A DNA stretch of 46,318 nucleotides from Actinomycetaceae bacterium (GCA_017934115.1 JAGBKC010000022.1:1-46318), one strand, 5' to 3'; counted from the first letter of the stretch, positions 25,365 to 34,920 are shown. Numbers and translations are program-made. Notes: generated from the letters alone by a model not told the origin.

Positions 25365-27370
25365 TGGAATCTAGCGATCTTCTTTCTTGCCTTGATGAAC
25401 AACAAAAACAAGTAGCGCAACACCTGCGCGGGCCCTTATGTGTGCGTGCAGGTGCAGGAACAGGTAAAACTCGAGCAATCACCTATAGAATTGCTTATGG
25501 TGTGCGCACGGGAGTCTATGAACCAACAAATGTTTTGGCGCTTACCTTTACTCGTAAAGCTGCTGATGAAATGCGTGAACGTCTTCGTTTATTAGGTGTA
25601 GAAGGAGTACAAGCTAATACATTTCACGCTGCAGCATTAAAGCAGTTAAAACATTTTTGGCCACTAGCAATAGGTGGTCACATTCCTCCTATCATCGAAT
25701 CGAAAAAATCACTTATCACTGAAGCTGCAAGTTTATTGGATCTTCCAAGTGATAAAGCTTTTGTCAGTGCATACGAACAAGAAATAGAATGGGCAAAAAT
25801 TTCTCTTTTTACACCCGAAGAATACGTAAAACGAGCAGAAGAACACGACAGAAATGTCTTTGATATTCCACATGCACGTATCGCACTGTTGATGGAAAAA
25901 TATGAAAAACTAAAAACACAATACCGCCGTCTCGATTTTGAAGATGTTCTTCTGCTTCTCATAGGAGTTTTTCTTGAAAGGCCTGATATCCTCTCTACCG
26001 TTCAAAGGCAATATCGCTATTTTGTCGTCGACGAATATCAGGACGTTTCCCCTCTTCAACATCGTCTTCTTCGCATATGGGTAGGTCAGAGAAATGATAT
26101 TTGTGTTGTGGGCGATGCTGCCCAGACAATTTATTCCTTTACGGGCGCTCGCAGTGATTATTTGTTAAATTTTCATCGTGAATTTCCTTCAACACGAATT
26201 ATTGAGTTAGTAAAAGATTATCGTTCAACTCCCGAGATTGTCGAATGTGCAAATGACCTTATTTCCAAAGGAAAAACAGAAGGTTTTGTCACTTTGGTGT
26301 CACAAAAAGATTTGTGTAAGCCTGTTCTTTACAGTAATTATGCTAATGAGGATGAAGAAGTCGAAGAGATTACAAAAAAAATTGCAGTCTTGCTATCTCA
26401 AGGAGAAAAGCCAGAGGATATCGCTGTCTTGTATCGTATCAACACAAAAGCTTCTCTTTATGAAACTTCGTTATCTCATTATGATATTCCCTGTGTGATT
26501 GCAGAAAATACCAGCTTTTTTACCTTACCTGAAATACGTGAAGCTATGGTGTATATGCGCAGTATGGTATCGCTGGAATCAGAAAATTCTCTTCAAAGTA
26601 CAGTTGATATGATTTTGCATCAAATAGGATGGCGCCCTGAAGGCCCTGAACTTTCAGGAAAAAAGAGAAAGAGGTGGGAAGCTCTTTTTCTTTTGCACAA
26701 CCTTGCTGGTGAAGCAGAAGAAAAGGGGTATACCATGGGTGATTTTGTAGGGGAGTTGGATCACCGTCAAAAGACAGGAAATGAACCGCGTCAAAAAGCA
26801 GTAACATTATCGACTATTCATAATTCAAAGGGTTTGGAATGGAAACATGTCTTTATCGTTGGTGTGAGTGAAGGTCTTTTGCCAATTTCTTATGCTCAAG
26901 ATGAGGAAGCAATAGAAGAAGAACGACGTTTGTTTTATGTGGCAATTACGCGCGCAAAAGAAACACTTCATATTTCATATTCGGGTATCGAACATAATTC
27001 ATCATCTTCACGCAGAGGTAAAGCATCACGTTTTTTAGCTGATATTTATAGAGATCCTTCTGATGTTAAGAAACAAAGACGAAAAAATAAAGTGCAGAAT
27101 GCTTATGAAATTATGTCGCCAGAAACACGTGATTTCTACGAATATCTTTTGCTTTGGCGATCGAAAATTGCTGCTCAATATCGATTGCCTGAACATAAGG
27201 TTTTCTATGATAGTGTTCTGGTGGACATTGCTCTTTCTCGTCCAAATAGCATGCACGAATTATTAAAGATACCAAGATTAGGAAAAAAGCGCGTTGAACA
27301 GTGGGGTTTTATGGTTATTCAAGCAATCTCTTCCTATGAAAAGACGCAGAAAAAAGGAAAGAGATCATAG
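25364..27370 (+). CDS. uvrD2: UvrD2-type superfamily 1 DNA helicase with C-terminal HRDC domain
   Basis: The 668-residue helicase has Walker A GAGTGKT (30-36), VVDEYQDVSPLQ (motif II), GDAAQTIYSFTGA (motif III), TIHNSKGLEW and YVAITRAKETLHISYS (motif VI). An HRDC-type helical domain follows (about residues 585-660, with LLKIPRLGKKRVEQWG). Together with nudC next door this identifies actinobacterial UvrD2, a 3'-5' DNA helicase. In mycobacterial UvrD2 a four-cysteine motif joins the helicase core to HRDC. Here that joint (about 560-590) has no cysteine. Its start codon overlaps the nudC stop. It is convergent with the ThiF-like gene 30 bases on. Confidence 0.9.
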   Translation: MESSDLLSCLDEQQKQVAQHLRGPLCVRAGAGTGKTRAITYRIAYGVRTGVYEPTNVLALTFTRKAADEMRERLRLLGVEGVQANTFHAAALKQLKHFWPLAIGGHIPPIIESKKSLITEAASLLDLPSDKAFVSAYEQEIEWAKISLFTPEEYVKRAEEHDRNVFDIPHARIALLMEKYEKLKTQYRRLDFEDVLLLLIGVFLERPDILSTVQRQYRYFVVDEYQDVSPLQHRLLRIWVGQRNDICVVGDAAQTIYSFTGARSDYLLNFHREFPSTRIIELVKDYRSTPEIVECANDLISKGKTEGFVTLVSQKDLCKPVLYSNYANEDEEVEEITKKIAVLLSQGEKPEDIAVLYRINTKASLYETSLSHYDIPCVIAENTSFFTLPEIREAMVYMRSMVSLESENSLQSTVDMILHQIGWRPEGPELSGKKRKRWEALFLLHNLAGEAEEKGYTMGDFVGELDHRQKTGNEPRQKAVTLSTIHNSKGLEWKHVFIVGVSEGLLPISYAQDEEAIEEERRLFYVAITRAKETLHISYSGIEHNSSSSRRGKASRFLADIYRDPSDVKKQRRKNKVQNAYEIMSPETRDFYEYLLLWRSKIAAQYRLPEHKVFYDSVLVDIALSRPNSMHELLKIPRLGKKRVEQWGFMVIQAISSYEKTQKKGKRS

Positions 27371-27400
27371 TAGTGGCGTGGCTGGCCTCGAAGAGGATTT

Positions 27401-28423
27401 TTATGTTGCTGTACTCGCATTGTCAATCGATGTGGTGTTATATGAAGAAGAGCTTATGGAGGTACATCCGCATTCGTGATGTGGATGCGTGGTTATGAGA
27501 CGTGGCCAATGCGGAAGTGGAGGAATTTTCCATAGGGAATTACGAAGTGAATGATGATCAGAAAAGAATGAGATAATGCTACGAACAGCATAAGAAGCAA
27601 CCAAATCGAGATTCCCTTGCGGAATATGGTGCCCTTTCGTTCGTAGCGCTTGAGGTGCAATGACTGGCCATGAGGGATAAGTATTCATGTTGTTCATATA
27701 GAGGCAATATGCGCATGCTGATTGGTATGGTACAACGATAGGGCCGACATGTATGTCAATGTCTTCGCCCCATGCAAGAAGGTGGGGTATATGGTTATCC
27801 ATATAGGATGCTGTTTGCAAGGGTGAGATAAGGTAGGAACCTGTTACAACTGCGAAATGTGGTATTCCTGTTGTGACGATCTTGGTAGAAATAGATCGAA
27901 GAAGACTTAAAAATCCATGTGATCGAGCGCTGTCAATATGAGAATGTTGAAGTAATTGTGTGTCATGGTAGCTGATGGGTGAATTGTCATTAAAAGTGAT
28001 GCGGGTAAAGCCGGCACGAACTAGTCCGCTTCCAATGGCAACTCCTAGCGGGTCAAGAGTGTCAATATGTATAGTTATATTGTCGATAATAGGTTCAGAA
28101 GAGACATAAGCACTGGTGAAAAGCTTATCATCGTGTTCTACAATATTCTTTTCTTCTAATAATGAGATTGTTTTTTTAATTTCTTCATGAGAAAGCTGGC
28201 ATTGCTGGCCAATGCGGGCGATTTCTTCTTCTTGGCGAGGCGTGCGAAGAAAACTAATGAAATCTTGTTGATGTGAATTGATGTTATCGATAACAACGCA
28301 TGCGCGTTGGTCGAAACCAATGAGTAAACTTGTTTCGTCTTTCCAGAAAATATGAGAATTATGTTTAATGTGCATAAAAGAAGAGTACATACTGGGTGTA
28401 AGTGCTCTTTTTTTTCTGCACAC
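27401..28423 (-). CDS. ThiF-like/TOMM leader-binding family protein, degenerate
   Basis: This 340-residue protein belongs by eye to the actinobacterial E1/ThiF-like family often labelled TOMM precursor leader-peptide-binding protein, found beside uvrD2. The N-terminal part resembles the winged-helix region of such proteins. The middle DPLGVAIGSGLVRAGFTRIT is a Rossmann segment without a clear ATP-binding glycine loop. HVGPIVVPYQSACAYC and the C-terminal HECGC supply four cysteines that probably bind zinc. Without the adenylation residues it is unlikely to activate a substrate. The start at GTG 28423 is uncertain; ATG 28390 or 28375 is possible. No leader peptide or cyclodehydratase gene is in the window. 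Confidence 0.6.
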   Translation of the reverse strand: MCRKKRALTPSMYSSFMHIKHNSHIFWKDETSLLIGFDQRACVVIDNINSHQQDFISFLRTPRQEEEIARIGQQCQLSHEEIKKTISLLEEKNIVEHDDKLFTSAYVSSEPIIDNITIHIDTLDPLGVAIGSGLVRAGFTRITFNDNSPISYHDTQLLQHSHIDSARSHGFLSLLRSISTKIVTTGIPHFAVVTGSYLISPLQTASYMDNHIPHLLAWGEDIDIHVGPIVVPYQSACAYCLYMNNMNTYPSWPVIAPQALRTKGHHIPQGNLDLVASYAVRSIISFFSDHHSLRNSLWKIPPLPHWPRLITTHPHHECGCTSISSSSYNTTSIDNASTAT

Positions 28424-28464
28424 ATGTGGAAGAGAAAAACTTCTTATCTTCAGATGTGCTAGGC

Positions 28465-29889
28465 CTAGTTTTCATCAGAAGGCTTGCTTGTGTTTTGTGA
28501 TTCATTGTCGCTGTCTTCTTGTGAATCATGAGTTTGAGAAAGAATATCAGCTAAAAGTGCATCAATTTCTTTATCGATATCTGCAGGCTCAGCAGGAGTA
28601 AAGAAGGTTTCTGGATTGCTTAAGTGTTCTGGAGAAGGCAGAAGATCAGGGTGGTTCCACAAGCGATCACGCTCTTCAATGCCAAGTTTTTCGGTAGCGT
28701 GTTTCCAGAATTGCACAGCTTCACGCATCTGTCGAGGTGTAACGCTCAAGCCGATCGAGTTTCCAAAAAGCAAGGAAATAGGAGAATTTTCGGCATTTCG
28801 GCGTACAAACATCTCTTCTAATGCGAGAGTGTGAGGAAGTTTGCTCATCAATGCTTGTGAACATACTGTTGTTACCCACCCTTCAATAAGTGAGAGGAGG
28901 TGGACGAGTTTATCAAGCATGGCCCGTTGGATATCATCTGGCTCTGTGATGAGAATGTTGGATAAATCGATAGTTTGCAATTCATCTGCATTTATTGACA
29001 GTGGATCTTCGATGCTATTTGCAATATCGTACAGTTCGTCTTTATTGATGCGGATACGATTTGCGTAAGCTGCAACTGCATCAATGATTTGCGGGCGGAT
29101 CCAGCTTATGGAATTGTATAAACGTGCGCATGCTTGTTCGCGGGTGGCAACGAATAATTCCACTTCAGGTGTAGGAATATCAAGAGTTGAGCTGTATTCC
29201 TTGATGTTTCCAGGAATAAGGGCAACAGTTTGTGTTTCAATAAGCGGTATACCTGTATCTGATGTGCCAAAAGATGCTTGTGCAATGCTGGCCAGCATCA
29301 TGCCGTACTGCATACCCATAAGAGCAGCAGAACTCGTTTTCATAATGTTCTCTAGCATGTTGCCTTCGCCTGTGTCAAAGGGAAGAGCCGGCATATCTTC
29401 CATACCTTCACGCATGATTTCAATAAAACGTTCAGCGACATTGGCGGCTACTGGTTCAGTTATTTTTTTGAAGACAGGAAGAAAATGGCTGATTGCATCA
29501 GCGCGTTTCCATGCTTCATAGCTGCCATTGCTGGGGTCAAGATTGCACACTCCATCAAGCCATAAATTAGCAGTTTGTAGTGCTGATGTGGCTTGCGATG
29601 CATCTTTATGGTTGAGTAAATCTGATGATTTTTCATTAACACTTGCGTGAGCAACTTTTTCAGCTGATTCCCAATTGACATGGCCTTGAGGTGAGCCAGA
29701 AAAAAGATTTTGAGCTTGAGCCATGATGAAATGGGCAACATCGGCACCTGCTGGCTGTGACATGAAAATAGTGCCATCGTTGCTGATGTCTTTCATGGAA
29801 GAGAAAATTTTCTCTGCTTCTTCTTCGCCCATGATGGCACGCAGCATCTCTTTCCACTTGTCTTCACGGGGATTTTCTGATTCTTCCAT
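28465..29889 (-). CDS. DUF2342/zincin-like type 2 family protein, probably inactive
   Basis: The 474-residue protein fits the DUF2342 (Zincin_2, TIGR03624) family. Family features include GMMLASIAQASFG, ALIPGNIKEYS, the ISWIRPQIIDAVAAYA region and, near the C-terminus, RDRLWNHPDLLPSPEHL. The place of the HExxH metal site reads R250-E-Q-A-C254, so the two histidines are missing. An acidic Ser/Asp/Glu-rich tail (about 440-474) follows. Members are annotated as zinc-dependent metalloproteases in some lineages, but the function is unknown. AAGGAG lies four bases before the ATG at 29889. It is divergent from the PDZ-Lon gene and precedes the ThiF-like gene in a likely two-gene transcript. Confidence 0.75.
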   Translation of the reverse strand: MEESENPREDKWKEMLRAIMGEEEAEKIFSSMKDISNDGTIFMSQPAGADVAHFIMAQAQNLFSGSPQGHVNWESAEKVAHASVNEKSSDLLNHKDASQATSALQTANLWLDGVCNLDPSNGSYEAWKRADAISHFLPVFKKITEPVAANVAERFIEIMREGMEDMPALPFDTGEGNMLENIMKTSSAALMGMQYGMMLASIAQASFGTSDTGIPLIETQTVALIPGNIKEYSSTLDIPTPEVELFVATREQACARLYNSISWIRPQIIDAVAAYANRIRINKDELYDIANSIEDPLSINADELQTIDLSNILITEPDDIQRAMLDKLVHLLSLIEGWVTTVCSQALMSKLPHTLALEEMFVRRNAENSPISLLFGNSIGLSVTPRQMREAVQFWKHATEKLGIEERDRLWNHPDLLPSPEHLSNPETFFTPAEPADIDKEIDALLADILSQTHDSQEDSDNESQNTSKPSDEN

Positions 29890-29897
29890 GGTTCTCC

Positions 29898-29924
29898 TTG
29901 CCTATGTTTTAGCCATTCTATAGT
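29898..29924 (+). promoter_or_regulatory. Possible promoter of the PDZ-Lon gene
   Basis: TATAGT at 29919-29924 is a good -10 box. TTGCCT at 29898-29903 is a fair -35 box with a short 15-base spacer. It lies between divergent genes. Confidence 0.35.
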
Positions 29925-30014
29925 GTTTTTTTGAACTGTGCCTGTATATATGCTGTGAGCGTGAGTTTTGTAAAAAGAGTACATAAGCAAATAAATGTGG
30001 TTACATTGGTATAT

Positions 30015-31103
30015 ATGATTGGCGCGCGTAAGGCATCTGCAATGTTTTTTGGGGCAATGATGTTTTTATCATTATTGTTTCCAACTTCGTATGTTGTAGA
30101 ATCACCTGGCCTTGTTATTAATGTCATGGGCCAAGAAGATGATCGACCAATTATTGATTTTTCTAATTCCTCGATTTTTCAAAGTAATACTCGGTTATAT
30201 ATGACAACTGTGTCCTCAAGTGGAGATCCTCAATTGGGGGCTTTTAGCTGGCAAGTTGCTGCAGGGCTTTTAATGGATGGTTATCAGGTCATTCCTGTTC
30301 GTCTTTTATATCCAGAAGAAACATCAGTGCAAGTACACGAAAAAACTGCAAAACAGATGCTTAATTCACAAGAAACTGCTGCGGTGATGGGAGTAGAAAA
30401 AGCAGGATATCACGTCACGATGAAACTGACGATTTCTGGATGTGAAAAAGGAAGTGAAGCGGATGAAAAACTTCAAGCTGGAGATCATATCATTTCACTT
30501 TCATACAACGGAAAAGCGAAGAAAATAGATTCTTTCGCAGCATTGAATGTTTTTCTTTCATCGGTTCCTGTGGGTAAGGAAGTGGAAATTACCTACATGA
30601 GAGGTGATGAAGAGCGCAAAGATACTATTACAACACTTTCGTTTTCTCCCAATACGGTAGGTTATGCGCGTGCTGGTTCGCGTTTAGGAATATCGGTGAA
30701 TACGGAAGATGTGCAGATGCCACTTGAAGTGAATTTTCATCTTGGTGATATAGGTGGACCATCTGCTGGTTTGATGCTTTCCATTGGTGTTTACGATTAC
30801 TTGACGCAAGGTTCTTTAGGGGAAACTCAAAAAATCGCTGGAACAGGAACTATTTCTCTTTCGGGAGAAGTAGGTGCTATTGGAGGAATAAAGCATAAGA
30901 TGCAGGGAGCTAAAAATGAAGGTGCGCGTTATTTCATAGCTCCTGCTCTTAACTGTGATGATGTTGTAGGTAATGTTCCTTCAGGGTTATCTGTCTACGC
31001 TGTTCATACTTTAGATCAAGCGATTTATACGGTTCGCTCTATTGGTCGGCAGGACGTAACTGGCTTGCTTACGTGCGAGATGGTCGTGAATAAGTCGAAA
31101 TAA
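30015..31103 (+). CDS. Membrane-anchored PDZ-domain Lon-like (S16) protease, YlbL family
   Basis: With start ATG 30015 the protein has 362 residues. It has one N-terminal membrane helix (about 8-24), an extracytoplasmic region, a PDZ domain (around 130-205) and a Lon-type protease domain. The catalytic dyad is visible as Ser250 in GGPSAGLM and Lys295 in IGGIKHKMQGA. The protease therefore lacks its own ATPase and is expected outside the membrane. The family is conserved beside the DUF2342 and UPF0182 genes in actinobacteria. The start is uncertain: earlier in-frame TTG 29931 and GTG 29955 or 29961 exist, and none has a good ribosome binding site. ATG 30015 gives the usual short N-terminus. 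Confidence 0.85.
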   Translation: MIGARKASAMFFGAMMFLSLLFPTSYVVESPGLVINVMGQEDDRPIIDFSNSSIFQSNTRLYMTTVSSSGDPQLGAFSWQVAAGLLMDGYQVIPVRLLYPEETSVQVHEKTAKQMLNSQETAAVMGVEKAGYHVTMKLTISGCEKGSEADEKLQAGDHIISLSYNGKAKKIDSFAALNVFLSSVPVGKEVEITYMRGDEERKDTITTLSFSPNTVGYARAGSRLGISVNTEDVQMPLEVNFHLGDIGGPSAGLMLSIGVYDYLTQGSLGETQKIAGTGTISLSGEVGAIGGIKHKMQGAKNEGARYFIAPALNCDDVVGNVPSGLSVYAVHTLDQAIYTVRSIGRQDVTGLLTCEMVVNKSK

Positions 31104-31125
31104 TTACTTTATCCTCACGAAAACG

Positions 31126-31653
31126 TTATTGAAAAGTCATCTCTAAAGCTCGCACGAGTTCTGGAATGAGATCAGCAGAGCCAAGCACTTCACTATCACG
31201 ATCATGAGATTTGAGCCGCAAAGAACACCATGATTCGCCATTGCGCATCACGCCAACTGCCATGCGAACATCTTCACGCCGAGGGTCGTTAGCTAAAAAT
31301 TTTTCTGCCTCAATAGGATTATCTGGTATCTCAGTTTCAGCGTCAGGAGGAAGGGTAATGCGCTCACATGTAATGGCAGCGCCATCAACGTTTTCCGGCC
31401 ATTGAATAAGGGAGAGAAGTTCTTCCACGCTATCGGCTCGAGGAAGATCTTCTTGTTCCACACTAAAAATGGATTCTGAACTTTGAGCAGCCTCAAGTGA
31501 TACATCAGGTGGTAATTGATCTACTAGTTCTGGATTATTTTCTAATGCTTTTGCTGAGCGTATAAGGGCAAAAAGTCGAATAGGTCCATCCCAGCCATAA
31601 GAGGCAACATATTTCTCTATTTCTTCAACAGCGTTTTGTATATGTGTGCTCAT
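31126..31653 (-). CDS. PPA1309-type conserved actinobacterial protein
   Basis: The 175-residue acidic soluble protein has the opening IEKYVASYGWDGPIRLFALIRSA, a central acidic and proline-containing linker, and a C-terminal part with RREDVRMAVGVMRNG and LIPELVRALEMTF. Both pattern and position, between the PDZ-Lon gene and the UPF0182 gene, match the PPA1309 family. No enzyme motif is visible and no function is established. It is convergent with the PDZ-Lon gene (22-base gap) and divergent from the UPF0182 gene, so it is probably transcribed on its own. Confidence 0.75.
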   Translation of the reverse strand: MSTHIQNAVEEIEKYVASYGWDGPIRLFALIRSAKALENNPELVDQLPPDVSLEAAQSSESIFSVEQEDLPRADSVEELLSLIQWPENVDGAAITCERITLPPDAETEIPDNPIEAEKFLANDPRREDVRMAVGVMRNGESWCSLRLKSHDRDSEVLGSADLIPELVRALEMTFQ

Positions 31654-31789
31654 TGTTTACTTTCGTTACTACGGATGTTTATGAGTCTATTTTACTAAGC
31701 GTTAAGCCGAATATGATAAGAAGTGGTGACATTCTTTTTTGAACCAAGTAAAGTTAGAGCGTATATTTATAATTTGAGAGGTGTAAAAC

Positions 31790-34700
31790 GTGGCAGTTTC
31801 AACTTTTACATTCCCTAATCCTAGTGATTTTGGTAAAGGTAAAGACGGGGTAGGAAGAAAAGCAACATCTGAAGGAGCAGGTGGTTCATCTTCATCTGTT
31901 TTTATTGTAACTTTTGCTATTCTTGCGATTGTTGTGGGGTTTTTTGTTGTCTTTGCTAATGTGTGGGGCGAGGCAAAATGGTATTCGCAAATTAAGGCGA
32001 GTAAAGTTTTCTGGACACAATGGGGTTTAGGTACACTTCTTGGTGTTGTGGGTGCGTTTGTTGTTGCGCTTGTGTTATTTGTGAATATTAAAATAGCGCG
32101 CGGGCGTGTCAAGAACATCAAACCGATCAAAGAGCCAAGTTTTTTCCGTAAATTTTTTGATGATCACCGCCTTGTCTCTCTTGTGTTGCTTCCTCTCATT
32201 GTCGGTGCATTTTTTGGTGGTTCTTTAGGGACGCAGTGGCGTACCTACGTGTTGTGGCTGCATCGCACATCGTTTGGAACGGTTGATGCTGAATTTGGCC
32301 ACGATGTTTCTTTTTACGTTTTTACACTTCCTCTGTTGCACTCTCTTCTTAGCTTTGCTTTGCTTCTTTTAGTTGTCGCTGCTCTTGGCGCTGTTATTGG
32401 TCACTATGCATATGGTGGCTTTGGAATATCGGGAAATGTCGAGTTGACAAAACGGGCGCGCAATCATATTGCTGTTTTAGGCGGCCTTGCCATTGTTCTT
32501 TTGGGGCTATTTTTCTGGATTTCTCGTTACGATCTTCTTTTAGGTAATAATGCGAAGTTTTCTGGTGCATCCTATACTGATGTCAAAGTAGAAATACCTG
32601 GCTATTTGATTTTAGCTATCAGCGCCTTTATTCTTGCGGTTTTATTTGTTGCAACAACAATGATGGGGCGCTGGCGTCTTTCCGTTGTTGGTTTGTCGAC
32701 TCTTCTTGTTGTGTCGTTAGTGGTGAATTGGGCATATCCATCTTTGGCTCAGCAATTTGTTGTGAACCCTAACGCTGTTGAAAAAGAAAGTGAATATATT
32801 CAACGTAATATCAATGCTACCTTGAAAGCATACGACCTCGAAGATGTGGAAAACATCAATTATTTTGATGCTAATGGTGCAAGTGATGAAGGAAATGAAG
32901 AAGCAGATGAGAAAACTGTTCAAGAATCATCTTTTTCTTTTGATGCTGATCAGCAAGAAGAAATGGCAACACAGATTCGCCTTCTTGACCCTCATGTTGT
33001 TTCTCAAACCTTTAAGCAACAAGATGCGCTGAAGGCATTTTATTCTTTCCCGAATTATCTTTCTGTTGATCGCTATAACATCGATGGTAAAGATCAAGAT
33101 ACCGTTATTGGCGTTCGTGAGCTCAATCTTGATGGATTGAAGAACGATCAACGTAATTGGATTAATGACCACACTGTGTATACCCATGGGTATGGTGTTG
33201 TTGCTGCGTATGGTAATACTATTGATGCTGAAGGTCATCCTAAGTATTTCCAGCAAGGTATCCCTACAACAGGTCTTTTAGGTGATTATGAGCCTCGCGT
33301 TTATTTTGGTTTGACATCTCCTGATTATTCAGTGGTGGGTGCTCCAAAAGGTAGCGAAGATAAAGAACTCGATTATGAAGATGCGTCACAAGGTGTGAAA
33401 ACAACGTATCAAGGTGATGGTGGTCCGTCTATTGGTGACTCTTGGAATCGTTTGATGTATGCAATCAAATTTGGTTCTTATGAATTATACTTTTCCGATC
33501 GTGTTACAGAGGAATCACAAATTCTTTTTGACCGCGATCCTCGTGAGCGCGTACGAAAAGTTGCTCCTTACTTGACTCTTGATTCTGAAGTGTATCCAGC
33601 TGTAGTAGATATGGATGGCGACGATTCTACAAAGAAACGTCTTGTATGGATCATCGATGGGTATACGACGTCAAATAATTTCCCTTATTCGGCTCGGTCA
33701 ACGATGTCAGAGGTCACTCGCGATTCTTCTACTGATGAAGTTGGTAGTAGTGTTTATAGTGAAGAAGAAGTGAACTATGTACGTAATTCTGTGAAGGCAG
33801 TTGTTGATGCTTATGATGGTTCTGTAAAGCTCTACACATGGGATGATGCTGACCCTATTTTGAAAGCATGGGATAAAGTTTTTCCTGGAATGCTCTTATC
33901 GGTTGAGGATATGAGTGCTGATTTGCTTTCACACATACGTTATCCTTCAGATTTATTTAAGGTCCAACGCTCTGTATTGGCAAAATATCACGTGCAAGAT
34001 TCAGAAGGTTTCTACCGTGGTGCAGGTTTCTGGTCAGTTTCTCCAGAGCCAGAATCGACAACTTCTGATAATCAGCAGCGTCAGCATCCTTATTACATGA
34101 CATTGCAGATGCCTGGTCAAGACACAGCTGAATTCTCTCTTTCTTCTGGTTTTGTTCCTGCTGGTAATGATGGTACAGTGCAGATGACAGGTTTCTTGGC
34201 AGTTGATTCAAATGCTGGTCATACTGCTGGTAAAGTTCGCGAAGGATATGGAAAACTCCGATTGCTCCATATGCCTACCGATAAAGCTATGCCTGGCGCT
34301 ATGCAAGCAAACAGTGATTTCAATAATTCCACGCACACTAAAGAGTTGAAGGAAATGGAAATCAACGGAACAACGAAGGTGATTCGAGGTAATCTTCTTA
34401 CCCTTCCAGTTGATGGTGGAATGTTGTATGTGCAGCCAGTGTATATGCAAGCACAAAGCGGTACAAAGATGCCGAAGTTGCAGTATGTGTTCACAGGTTT
34501 TGCTAATACGCAAGGTTCGAGTGCATCTGTTGGTTTTGCGGCTTCCTTGAGTGATTCACTTAAGATGATGAGTGAGCAGGTAAAAGCGAAAATGAATTCG
34601 CAAAGCGGAGGGGAATCGAAGAAAGACGATTCTGATTCAGGAAGTGGATCTACTCAAAGTACTCAAGGGGCAAGTGAAACTCCAAGTGAATCTACGCAAA

Positions 34701-34864
34701 CTACTGGAAATAATGAAGCTTTGACGAAGGCTCTGGAGAATGCTCAAAAGGCGCTTGAGGCAAGTGAAAAAGCGCGTCAAAGTGGAGATTGGTCTGCTTA
34801 TGGTGAAGCGCAAAAGGCTCTTGAACAAGCTGTTAATGATGCTGTGACTGCGCAAAATAAGTAG
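31790..34864 (+). CDS. UPF0182 family large membrane protein
   Basis: The 1024-residue protein has about seven membrane helices in the first 330 residues. A large extracytoplasmic part of about 600 residues follows, rich in family patterns such as RDPRERVRKVAPYLTLD, YPAVVDMDG and HIRYPSDLFKVQRSVLAKYH. A Ser/Thr/Gln-rich linker (about 940-970) and a short helical, Ala-rich C-terminal domain end it. Length and layout match UPF0182 (COG1615) of actinobacteria; its function is unknown. The GTG start at 31790 is preceded by GAGAGGTG. A strong terminator follows, so it is the last gene of the conserved block. Confidence 0.93.
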   Translation: MAVSTFTFPNPSDFGKGKDGVGRKATSEGAGGSSSSVFIVTFAILAIVVGFFVVFANVWGEAKWYSQIKASKVFWTQWGLGTLLGVVGAFVVALVLFVNIKIARGRVKNIKPIKEPSFFRKFFDDHRLVSLVLLPLIVGAFFGGSLGTQWRTYVLWLHRTSFGTVDAEFGHDVSFYVFTLPLLHSLLSFALLLLVVAALGAVIGHYAYGGFGISGNVELTKRARNHIAVLGGLAIVLLGLFFWISRYDLLLGNNAKFSGASYTDVKVEIPGYLILAISAFILAVLFVATTMMGRWRLSVVGLSTLLVVSLVVNWAYPSLAQQFVVNPNAVEKESEYIQRNINATLKAYDLEDVENINYFDANGASDEGNEEADEKTVQESSFSFDADQQEEMATQIRLLDPHVVSQTFKQQDALKAFYSFPNYLSVDRYNIDGKDQDTVIGVRELNLDGLKNDQRNWINDHTVYTHGYGVVAAYGNTIDAEGHPKYFQQGIPTTGLLGDYEPRVYFGLTSPDYSVVGAPKGSEDKELDYEDASQGVKTTYQGDGGPSIGDSWNRLMYAIKFGSYELYFSDRVTEESQILFDRDPRERVRKVAPYLTLDSEVYPAVVDMDGDDSTKKRLVWIIDGYTTSNNFPYSARSTMSEVTRDSSTDEVGSSVYSEEEVNYVRNSVKAVVDAYDGSVKLYTWDDADPILKAWDKVFPGMLLSVEDMSADLLSHIRYPSDLFKVQRSVLAKYHVQDSEGFYRGAGFWSVSPEPESTTSDNQQRQHPYYMTLQMPGQDTAEFSLSSGFVPAGNDGTVQMTGFLAVDSNAGHTAGKVREGYGKLRLLHMPTDKAMPGAMQANSDFNNSTHTKELKEMEINGTTKVIRGNLLTLPVDGGMLYVQPVYMQAQSGTKMPKLQYVFTGFANTQGSSASVGFAASLSDSLKMMSEQVKAKMNSQSGGESKKDDSDSGSGSTQSTQGASETPSESTQTTGNNEALTKALENAQKALEASEKARQSGDWSAYGEAQKALEQAVNDAVTAQNK

Positions 34865-34881
34865 CACTATGAAATGATAGG

Positions 34882-34920
34882 TGAAGGTGTGTTTGTTAAC
34901 GCACCTTCATTTTCTTTTTT
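34882..34920 (+). terminator. Rho-independent terminator after the UPF0182 gene
   Basis: TGAAGGTGTG (34882-34891) pairs with CGCACCTTCA (34900-34909) over 10 bp with one wobble. A T-rich tail runs to 34920. Confidence 0.85.
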
